Source of the DNA: Pseudomonadales bacterium
Lineage (GTDB): Bacteria; Pseudomonadota; Gammaproteobacteria; Pseudomonadales; Azotimanducaceae
Direction of reading: 5' to 3'
Length of the DNA: 64,000 nucleotides
Assembly (NCBI GenBank): GCA_029251375.1
Contig: JAQXDL010000022.1
Coordinates: forward strand, 369,468-433,467
Shown here: positions 57,297-64,000 of the stretch, piece by piece
Numbering within the stretch: position 1 is the first letter of the stretch
Layout of the letters: each line of letters starts with the position of its first letter
Translations under genes and position numbers: made by a program
The notes under the pieces: generated by a model
Seen by the model: only the letters and a program-made list of their open reading frames with translations
Told to the model about the DNA's origin: nothing
Databases searched by the model: none

Positions 57297-58355
57297 ATGA
57301 AAACATCAATCTCGATAGGCAGTGCTTACTACAACGGAGAGGACTGGGACGATCTAGTTGATTACACCGTCAAAGCAGAAAAGCTGGGCGTTGATCAGGT
57401 TTGGTCAGCAGAAGCTTGGGGCATGGATGCGATCGTACCGTTGGCCTTTATCGCAGCGAAGACAGAAAAAATTAAGCTAGGCACCGGCATTTTACAGATA
57501 TCCGCGCGAGTGCCATCAATGATAGCGATGACATCTCAGAGCCTTGCGACTGTTTCTAATGATCGTTTTATTCTTGGGCTAGGGGTCAGCGGCCCTCAGG
57601 TTGTAGAAGGTCTGCACGGCGCGAGTTTTGCCAATCCCCTTGGCAGACTCAAAGAATGCATGGAGATTGTTCGCATGGGACTTAACGGTGAGCGATTACA
57701 ATATGACGGTAAGCACTATCTTTTACCGAGACCCGGCGGGGAAGGTAAGCCGATCCGTTTGTCTCAACCACCGAGACCCAACTTACCGATTTATCTTGCC
57801 ACCCTTGGACCAAAATCTTTAGAGCTGACCGGTGAGCAGGCAAATGGATGGTTAGGCACTTCATTTATCCCTGAGCATGCCGACGTGTTTTTCGATCCCA
57901 TGAGCAAGGGCGCGGCGAAGGCGGGTCGTTCTATGAGTGATATTGATGTCCAGGTGGGGGCCAGTTTTGAGATCGGCGAAAATGTTGAGCAGCTTATCGA
58001 AGACAGAAAGCCCGGTCTCGCCTTCACTCTGGGCGGCATGGGTTCCGCAAAAACTAATTTTTACAATGATGCCTTTAGCCGAGCAGGTTATGCAGATGCG
58101 GCGGAAGAGGTGCAACGGTTGTGGATTGAAGGCAAGAAGCCCGAAGCGATTAAGCGCGTACCCGATGAAATGGTTTTGAAGACATCGCTAATTGGTACAG
58201 AAGAAATGATTAGGGAACGTTTGCGTGCCTATCGAGATGCCGGCGTTAATACGATTCGTTTGGGTACCGGCGGTAAGACTTGGAAAGAGCGTCTCGATGC
58301 ACTCGACCAGAGTCTTGATTTGTTTCATCGTGAAACGTCCGAGTGGACATCTTAA
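57297..58355 (+). CDS. LLM-class flavin/F420-type oxidoreductase
   Basis: A 352-aa luciferase-like monooxygenase-fold protein, distinct from the 51035 gene. It has the TIM-barrel pieces TEKIKLGTGILQISARVPSMIAMTSQSLATVSNDRFILGLGVSGPQVVEGLHGASF, LPIYLATLGPKSLELTGEQANGWLGTSF and an INTIRLG-like C-terminal strand. The GLGVSGPQV region resembles the methylenetetrahydromethanopterin-reductase-like branch. The cofactor is probably FMN given the lineage. It is preceded by AGAATAA and no strong ribosome site. Confidence 0.88.
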   Translation: MKTSISIGSAYYNGEDWDDLVDYTVKAEKLGVDQVWSAEAWGMDAIVPLAFIAAKTEKIKLGTGILQISARVPSMIAMTSQSLATVSNDRFILGLGVSGPQVVEGLHGASFANPLGRLKECMEIVRMGLNGERLQYDGKHYLLPRPGGEGKPIRLSQPPRPNLPIYLATLGPKSLELTGEQANGWLGTSFIPEHADVFFDPMSKGAAKAGRSMSDIDVQVGASFEIGENVEQLIEDRKPGLAFTLGGMGSAKTNFYNDAFSRAGYADAAEEVQRLWIEGKKPEAIKRVPDEMVLKTSLIGTEEMIRERLRAYRDAGVNTIRLGTGGKTWKERLDALDQSLDLFHRETSEWTS

Positions 58356-58764
58356 GGGGTTCAATGCCAATTTGTCAGTGTTTGACCTTCAGACAGTGAC
58401 ATGAAATGATGCGGTAAGCAGCTACCAACCGCTAATCGCACTAAATCGAGACGAGATTCGAATGTAGTGTCCGTAAAATGAGAAGCGCATCGGCAAGAAG
58501 GATGCGCGGCTTCTCAGCCTCGCTTGTTTTCAAAGCATTTAACAAAAGACCTTAAAACACAGTTCTATAAAAAGCGCTGTAGAGTTCGAGCAATCAATCT
58601 TATTGCTCTGACACTGTCGTTCCTGCGGCTAAACCGCTAAGGTTGATTAGGCCTTCAGGGCCTTAAAAGAGTAACAATTTGAAAACAGCGATAGAGCAGC
58701 TATCGAACAACAATAAACCAATAAACCAATAAAACAGATCAAGTCAGAGCCTCAATTACGCTTT
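58356..58764. other. 409-base gap with four successive hairpins
   Basis: No gene is seen. Hairpins: 58480-58515 (7 + 5 bp with a three-base bulge, loop of nine), 58588-58608 (perfect 7 bp), 58622-58642 (4 bp GCGG/CCGC plus an outer CCT/AGG) and 58647-58666 (5 bp plus two). A region of this kind could be a structured 5' leader of the peptidase gene or a small RNA. Confidence 0.5.
58712..58735. repeat. 8-bp tandem repeat, three units
   Basis: AATAAACC (58712-58719), AATAAACC (58720-58727), AATAAAAC (58728-58735), about 30 bases before the M20 peptidase start. Confidence 0.55.
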
Positions 58765-60123
58765 ATGTATGCGCTACTCAACATGTTAAAAATCCAAGCC
58801 TTCGTTTTGTCTGCAGCGGTCAAATTGATGTTGCGAGCACTGTTGCCGCTTTTGTTTTGCTTTATGGCGATTGCCAAGCCGGCTACTGAAATTGAAACCG
58901 AAATTGACCAAATGCTGATGCGACACGATGTGCGATTGGCGGTTGATCATCCTCAATTGATCGACGAGCAGTCCCTGCGTGAGCTGGTTGAATTGACGCA
59001 AATTCCGGCGCCACCGTTCGGCGAACAAGCGAGGGGTGTTCGTTTCGCAGAAATGCTTAGGCAAGCCGGTCTTCAGGATGTGCGCATTGATAAGGTTGGC
59101 AATGTGCTGGGTCGAAGACCAGGTCGTGGCGAGTCGCGAGTGGTAGCTTTGAGTGCGCACCTCGATACGGTGTTTCCAATTGACACTGATCTGACCGTTA
59201 AGTATTCAGACGACAAGATGTACGCGCCGGGTATTGGTGACAACTCCCGAGGTCTGGTTAGTTTGTTGTCTGTATTGCATGCACTGCAGGTAGCGAAAAT
59301 TGAAACGCAAGCAGATCTGTTATTCATTGGTAATGTGGGTGAAGAAGGGTTGGGCGATTTACGGGGTGTTAAGTATTTGTTTCGCGATGGCGCAGATCCC
59401 ATTGACGCGCTCATTGCGATTGATGGAGGTTCAAGCCAGAGGATTGTATACGGTGGTGTTGGATCGCATCGATATAGAATCGTCATCACGGGTCCTGGCG
59501 GACACTCCTGGGGAGCATTTGGCATGGCGAATCCTCATCACGCGATGGGTCGTGGTATTGCACGATTTGTTGGCAAAGCACCGACCATTACCTCAAAGGG
59601 TGAGAAAACAAGTTTTAACATCGGGCGGATGGGCGGCGGTACATCGGTAAATTCGATCCCCTTTGAATCCTGGGCTGAAGTGGATCTGCGTTCCGGCAGC
59701 CAGAAAAAGCTTGATGAAATTGACGCGCTGCTCAAGGTGAGTTTTACCAAAGCGATCGCGCAAGAGAACGCCGCTAGGACAACCGGTCAACGACTTCAAA
59801 TTGACTTTGTTAAAGTGGGTAAGCGTCCAGCCGCTGCAGGCAACCCGGATGTGTCGCTCGTAAAAAATGCAGTTGCTGTGACGCGGCACTTTGGCTTTAA
59901 CCCGAGCCTGGAAATATCGTCGACGGATGCGAATCTGCCAATCTCTCTGGGGATTCCAGCCATTACCGTCAGCCGTGGCGGTCGAAGTGGCAATGCACAC
60001 TCGCCCGACGAATGGTGGCAGAATGACAAAAGCTACGTAGCGGTTCAAATCACGCTAATGACCCTATTGCTTGAAGCTGGGTTAGTGGACGAACGTGCTG
60101 TTGAGAACCTTGCAGAGCCGTAA
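58765..60123 (+). CDS. exported M20-family metallopeptidase
   Basis: A 452-aa zinc peptidase. It has an N-terminal signal sequence (LMLRALLPLLFCFMAIA), so it acts in the periplasm or is secreted. The metal-binding and catalytic residues are intact: H132 and D134 (SAHLDTVFP), D159 (GIGDNSRG), E193/E194 (GNVGEEGLGD), and the late His in NAHSPDEWW. The lid/dimerisation domain lies between about residues 225 and 350. It resembles tripeptide aminopeptidase or glutamate carboxypeptidase forms; the substrate is unknown. Confidence 0.9.
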   Translation: MYALLNMLKIQAFVLSAAVKLMLRALLPLLFCFMAIAKPATEIETEIDQMLMRHDVRLAVDHPQLIDEQSLRELVELTQIPAPPFGEQARGVRFAEMLRQAGLQDVRIDKVGNVLGRRPGRGESRVVALSAHLDTVFPIDTDLTVKYSDDKMYAPGIGDNSRGLVSLLSVLHALQVAKIETQADLLFIGNVGEEGLGDLRGVKYLFRDGADPIDALIAIDGGSSQRIVYGGVGSHRYRIVITGPGGHSWGAFGMANPHHAMGRGIARFVGKAPTITSKGEKTSFNIGRMGGGTSVNSIPFESWAEVDLRSGSQKKLDEIDALLKVSFTKAIAQENAARTTGQRLQIDFVKVGKRPAAAGNPDVSLVKNAVAVTRHFGFNPSLEISSTDANLPISLGIPAITVSRGGRSGNAHSPDEWWQNDKSYVAVQITLMTLLLEAGLVDERAVENLAEP

Positions 60124-60180
60124 TAGATAAAATACTTGTGCGATGTTTTTTTGCGGTACTAATGCTTTTCGCAGATCTTC

Positions 60181-62019
60181 ATGACAATCCACGACAACTC
60201 TTTACAATACCCCGTAATGATTAAATCTATCCTCCTGCGAAAAAGCGAAGCGCACAAGACCATCGATATCAACGGTGGTGCGCAAGGCGTCGTAGGCGCG
60301 CATAACTCGGGCGAATGGCTTTTGTTTACCAACCCGGTGGACGTAGTCGCAACGTCAGACGCAGCGAAGGTTGTCGATCGGCTTAATGATGTAGAAGCTC
60401 GAGTAGATCAGTCCAAACTCTTTGCTGCCGGTTTTATAAGTTATGAAGCCAGTCCCGCGTTCGACTCTGCGCTGACAGCGGTGAAACAAACTGAGCTACC
60501 TCTATTCTGCTTCGGCTTGTTCGAGAGCGTGCAAGTGCTGGATGAGCCACCGGTGACTCAAGCTGATTTTGAGACCAGCAATTGGCATCAGTCCATCTCT
60601 CCCGAGCGTTATCTAGAGCAGTTAGCAAAAATCAAGAAACATATTCGTGCTGGTGATACCTATCAGGTTAACTACACCTTTCAGCGTAGCGCCGATTATG
60701 TTGGCGATCCGAGGGCCTTGTTTCATCGATTTGCAAAAGATGCGCCTTATGCGGCTTATGTCGAATTAGAAGACTATGCAATTTGCAGCGCCTCACCAGA
60801 GTTGTTTTTTAGCAAAACCCGTTCGAAAATCACAACCAAGCCAATGAAAGGCACTGCGCGCAGGGGTTTAATTCAAGCCGAGGACGAACAGCGACAAAAC
60901 GAATTAGCGTCCTCCGAAAAAGATCGTGCTGAAAACATCATGATTGTTGACATGATTCGTAATGATTTGGGTCGGGTGGCAGATACGGGTTCGGTCAAAG
61001 TAACAAAGCCATTGCAGTTAGAAAAGTATCCGACGTTATGGCAGATGACATCCACAGTAACAGCAAAGACAACCTCAAGCTGTGCGAATATCATTTCAGC
61101 TCTGTTTCCCTGTGCGTCGATTACCGGTGCGCCAAAAATTGAAACGATGAAAATTATCGACGAACTTGAAACCCAGGCAAGGGGGCTTTATACCGGCAGT
61201 ATTGGTTATATCGCGCCCGGTGGTTTAGCCCAATTCAGTGTTGCCATTCGTACTGCTGTGATGCATTTAGACAGCAAACGGCTTAACTATGGTGTTGGTA
61301 GTGGAATCGTTTGGGATTCAGACCCTCAGTCCGAGTACGAAGAATGTTTACTAAAATCAAAGGCTATTGATAACGTAACAGAGACGCAGACGTTTCAACT
61401 ATTAGAAACCCTGCGCTGGCAAAAGGGCCAGAATTATTTTTTGTTAGAGCAACATTTGGCGCGGCTGCTGGGTAGTGCAACGTACTTCGACTTTAACGTG
61501 GATGAGACCGAGATCAATAACTCTTTACGACGGTTGTCGAACACCCTAGAAAATCAGCCCTTTAGCAGTCAGCGAGTTCGTTTGACCGTCGATAAGCTTG
61601 GATGTATTGGTGTTGAAGCAACGCCGCTGCAACCCTCTGCGTCGGATAATGTGCCAAAAATCGTTAGGCTAGGTCACTCACCGATCAATTCATCGGATCC
61701 CTTTTACTACCATAAGACAACGCAACGGCAAATGTATGAGGTGCAAAGGCGTCAACATACAGATTGTTTCGATGTTCTGTTGTGGAATGAAAAAAACGAA
61801 GTCACTGAGTTCACCATTGCTAATTTTGTGCTTGAAACAGATGGTAGATTTTTCACGCCGCCGGTATCTTGTGGTTTGCTAAACGGCACTTACAGGCAAT
61901 ATTTGATTGATCAAGGTGAGTTGCAAGAGCGAGTCATCTACACAGACGAGTTAACTCGGACATCCAAAATTTTTCTTATTAATTCCGTGCGAAAGTGGGT
62001 GCCTGTTTCACTTGTATGA
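60181..62019 (+). CDS. pabBC: fused aminodeoxychorismate synthase component I and aminodeoxychorismate lyase
   Basis: A 612-aa bifunctional enzyme of folate synthesis. The PabB half (to about residue 405) has the chorismate-binding block IKKHIRAGDTYQVNYTFQRS, TKPMKGTARRG, DRAENIMIVDMIRNDLGRVA and SITGAPKIETMKIIDELE. The C-terminal part (about 410-612) is a class IV pyridoxal-phosphate lyase of PabC type: the cofactor lysine is in FYYHKTT, with WNEKNEVTEFTIANFVL and GLLNGTYRQYLID following. The fusion makes p-aminobenzoate from chorismate once a PabA glutaminase supplies ammonia; pabA is not in the window. Confidence 0.9.
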   Translation: MTIHDNSLQYPVMIKSILLRKSEAHKTIDINGGAQGVVGAHNSGEWLLFTNPVDVVATSDAAKVVDRLNDVEARVDQSKLFAAGFISYEASPAFDSALTAVKQTELPLFCFGLFESVQVLDEPPVTQADFETSNWHQSISPERYLEQLAKIKKHIRAGDTYQVNYTFQRSADYVGDPRALFHRFAKDAPYAAYVELEDYAICSASPELFFSKTRSKITTKPMKGTARRGLIQAEDEQRQNELASSEKDRAENIMIVDMIRNDLGRVADTGSVKVTKPLQLEKYPTLWQMTSTVTAKTTSSCANIISALFPCASITGAPKIETMKIIDELETQARGLYTGSIGYIAPGGLAQFSVAIRTAVMHLDSKRLNYGVGSGIVWDSDPQSEYEECLLKSKAIDNVTETQTFQLLETLRWQKGQNYFLLEQHLARLLGSATYFDFNVDETEINNSLRRLSNTLENQPFSSQRVRLTVDKLGCIGVEATPLQPSASDNVPKIVRLGHSPINSSDPFYYHKTTQRQMYEVQRRQHTDCFDVLLWNEKNEVTEFTIANFVLETDGRFFTPPVSCGLLNGTYRQYLIDQGELQERVIYTDELTRTSKIFLINSVRKWVPVSLV

Positions 62020-62148
62020 TGTGCATGTTTATCGCGTTTAGACAAAAATTCTTTGCGATCATAACAACGAAGAAAATAAAGATTTGAGGCGATCTTAAAA
62101 AATGCTGCTAGATCTCAAGCAGGCATAACAGATGAGTAGGAATAAAAG

Positions 62149-63387
62149 ATGAATAACCCAGATGTGGTAATTGTCGGCGCTGGCATTGGTGGTGGCGCAC
62201 TCGCAACCGTGTTGGCAAGAGCTGGCCTATCCGTTGTCATGTTAGAAAAAAGCTTGCAACATAAAGATGTTGTGCGCGGCGAATGGATTGCGCCTTGGGG
62301 GGTTGCTGAAACAGTAGAGCTGGGCTTGTACGATGAATATATGGCAAGCGGGGCACATCGTCCGCTTTATCATATTGACTACAATGAATTAGACTCCCGT
62401 GAAACCTCCGAAGCTAAAAAACTGGATCTCGCCAGTGTGGCGCCTGAATTACCTTTGTGTCTCGGCCACCCAACAATGTGTAACCAACTCAACGCCTCTG
62501 CGGTTAATGCCGGTGCAAGTTTATTGCGCGGTGTGTCTCGCATAGCGGTTATACCGGGAACGCCGCCAACCGTGACCTATTCCCATGAAGGCCAACAACA
62601 AACCTTGCAACCAAGATTGGTGGTCGGCGCTGATGGTCGAAATGGCATGGTGGCGAAGCAAATAGGCAAGGTGCTGATGCAAGACCCAGAGCATCATTTA
62701 TTCTCAGGCATGTTAGTCGAAGGTGCCGATGCCTGGCCAGAAGACCTACAAGTGATTGGTTATGAAGACGATGTTAACTTTCTGGCTTTTCCACAGGGCG
62801 GCGGCAGGGTGCGTATTTACATCGGATGGCCTAGTGAGCAACGCAGCCGGTTAGCCGGACCAGACGGTCCAAAACGATTTTTAGAGGCGTGGAATGTTGA
62901 CTGTGTGCCTTATGCCGATGCAATTGTTAACGCCACGCCGATTAGTCGCTGCATAGCCTATCCAAATTTCGACGCTTGGGTAGACAGCCCTGTCGCCGAG
63001 GGTGTTGTCTTGATTGGAGATGCTGCAGGTCGCAATGATCCGATACTGGGCCAAGGTCAATCCGTCACCCATCGAGACGTGCGCCTTGTCCGAAATGCTC
63101 TTCTTGATAACAAACAATGGCATTCAGGTATCTTTGACGAATATGTGGTCGAACGGATGGAACGTATGTCACGACTAAGAACAATCGCTCGGTTAACTTC
63201 ACTAAAAGACAGCGGTTTTGATGTTAAGGGTCGAGTTATGCGTGAGGCGATGCATAAACGTATCGAAGATAATCCTGACTTTGCTGTGCCATTCGCCGGT
63301 GCGTTTGTTGGTCCTGAGGTTTTACCTGCCGAGGTTTATTCAGCCGCATTTACCGAGCAAATTGCAGGCCAGCCGATTTGGAGTTGA
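62149..63387 (+). CDS. FAD-dependent monooxygenase
   Basis: A 412-aa group A flavoprotein hydroxylase. The N-terminal Rossmann fold is VVIVGAGIGGGALATVLARAGLSVVMLEKS, the mid motif VVGADGRNGMV contacts FAD and NAD(P)H, and the C-terminal FAD motif is VVLIGDAAGRNDPILGQGQSVTHRD. Typical substrates are aromatic or isoprenoid rings. The GNRxxF-type hydroxylase motifs elsewhere are not clear to me. A PhyH-family gene follows, so the two oxygenases may belong to one pathway. Confidence 0.88.
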   Translation: MNNPDVVIVGAGIGGGALATVLARAGLSVVMLEKSLQHKDVVRGEWIAPWGVAETVELGLYDEYMASGAHRPLYHIDYNELDSRETSEAKKLDLASVAPELPLCLGHPTMCNQLNASAVNAGASLLRGVSRIAVIPGTPPTVTYSHEGQQQTLQPRLVVGADGRNGMVAKQIGKVLMQDPEHHLFSGMLVEGADAWPEDLQVIGYEDDVNFLAFPQGGGRVRIYIGWPSEQRSRLAGPDGPKRFLEAWNVDCVPYADAIVNATPISRCIAYPNFDAWVDSPVAEGVVLIGDAAGRNDPILGQGQSVTHRDVRLVRNALLDNKQWHSGIFDEYVVERMERMSRLRTIARLTSLKDSGFDVKGRVMREAMHKRIEDNPDFAVPFAGAFVGPEVLPAEVYSAAFTEQIAGQPIWS

Positions 63388-63523
63388 GTGCTGTAGGTGC
63401 AGCGTAGCTTAGTCGTTTGACTATTTTCTAAGCAGTGGCGCCATTGGTGGGAAACAGAGTTGAGCTTGCCTTATTTTCATGTGTGGTTAACACTGATAGG
63501 CTCATTACCTCAGAGCATTTCTA

Positions 63524-64000
63524 ATGTCCGACTTACAGCACTTTGATGTTGCCGACGATAAAGAGAAGGTTTACGCCGCAATTCAAAAAGACGGCGCTTG
63601 TGTTGTTGATAATTTCATCAGCGAAGAATTTTGTGACGAGTTAATGACAGACTTTGGTCGTTCCCTAGAGCGAATGGATTGGGGCAACAGCGAGCAAGGG
63701 GATACGGGGGATTTGTATTCCGAAGACGGATTTTACGGATACCAAACCAAGCGACTACATGGACTATTCAGTAAATCAGATGCGATGGTTAATGTTTTGC
63801 TCAATCCATACCTGCTGAACTTGGCCGATCGTTTTCTATTGAGGGATAAACGTGCCCGTGAGATTCGGCTAAGCAATGCCGAGTGCATGGTGCTCAATGG
63901 CGGCCAAACCAACCAATCGTTTCATACCGATGCAGCATCTTGGTATCGCGTTCAGCAAGAAGAGAGACGTAATCACCCGGGTACCGAGGTTTTGGTTAGT
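63524..64000 (+). CDS. phytanoyl-CoA dioxygenase family protein, partial at window edge
   Basis: The first 159 codons of a second PhyH-type protein; the frame is open to the window end. The start is ATG at 63524. The iron-binding H134-x-D136 is visible in SFHTDAASW, while the distal His and the 2-oxoglutarate arginine lie outside. The N-terminus (VYAAIQKDGACVVDNFISEEFCDEL) is typical. It differs clearly from the full-length PhyH at 33153. Confidence 0.87.
   Translation, partial: MSDLQHFDVADDKEKVYAAIQKDGACVVDNFISEEFCDELMTDFGRSLERMDWGNSEQGDTGDLYSEDGFYGYQTKRLHGLFSKSDAMVNVLLNPYLLNLADRFLLRDKRAREIRLSNAECMVLNGGQTNQSFHTDAASWYRVQQEERRNHPGTEVLVS

Overview
The window looks like chromosomal DNA of a free-living, aerobic gammaproteobacterium, most probably from a marine or oligotrophic lineage; I cannot place it more exactly. 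Reasons: the hslR-yrfG-cysQ neighbourhood, gshA followed by acpH, a YheS-type ABC-F protein, a Pseudomonas-type HemB without the zinc cysteines, a FusA2-type elongation factor G, the long-form isocitrate lyase, and many fatty-acid/aromatic catabolism genes (crotonases, a thiolase with its zinc-ribbon partner, an acyl-CoA synthetase, LLM oxidoreductases, PhyH dioxygenases). I see no phage, insertion sequence, CRISPR array, rRNA or tRNA.

Layout. 1-28.6 kb is mostly core: trxA, hemB, a possible ferritin-like protein, yheS, a DUF4124 protein, dsbB, acpH-gshA, hslR, yrfG, cysQ, a zinc-ribbon/thiolase pair, rpoD, a TPR protein, aceA, an MBL-fold hydrolase, fusA2, a MOSC/diguanylate cyclase pair, an FKBP, an MDR oxidoreductase, a short pterin dehydratase, a Bax-like glucosaminidase and an rRNA-type methyltransferase. 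28.7-38.2 kb is catabolic: amidohydrolase, SDR, 2Fe-2S ferredoxin, crotonase, DsbA-like isomerase, PhyH, an outer-membrane barrel, an acyl-CoA synthetase and a beta-lactamase-fold protein with alanine at the usual serine position. 38.4-39.6 kb is a membrane-protein gene broken by one in-frame TAA. 39.8-46.4 kb is an envelope cluster: two related secreted proteins, a DUF6152 protein, a one-heme cytochrome-like lipoprotein, a HupE/UreJ-like protein with a membrane-anchor protein on the other strand, and a large PQQ-type dehydrogenase. 46.4-50.2 kb has an NTF2-like protein, two crotonases and a GPH-type transporter; the transporter diverges from a TetR regulator across a perfect 14-bp palindrome. 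51-64 kb has two LLM oxidoreductases, a selenoprotein, a glycosyltransferase overlapping an RND/MMPL exporter, an M20 peptidase, a fused PabB-PabC, an FAD monooxygenase and the start of a second PhyH gene.

The strongest find is at 51989-53137. Two ORFs that look separate are one 382-codon gene with an in-frame TGA at 52760-52762. The TGA sits where the second cysteine of an AhpD active site belongs (C-x-x-U-x-x-x-H), and an 8-bp hairpin with a five-base loop lies just downstream, as expected for a bacterial SECIS. Upstream in the same protein is a second, degenerate CxxC module. Other oddities are the in-frame TAA in the 38.4-39.6 kb gene, the missing serine at 37.3 kb, a probable CTG start for acpH, a chain of hairpins in a 409-base gap at 58.4-58.8 kb, and a recurring pattern of about three-copy, 8-14 bp tandem repeats in spacers.
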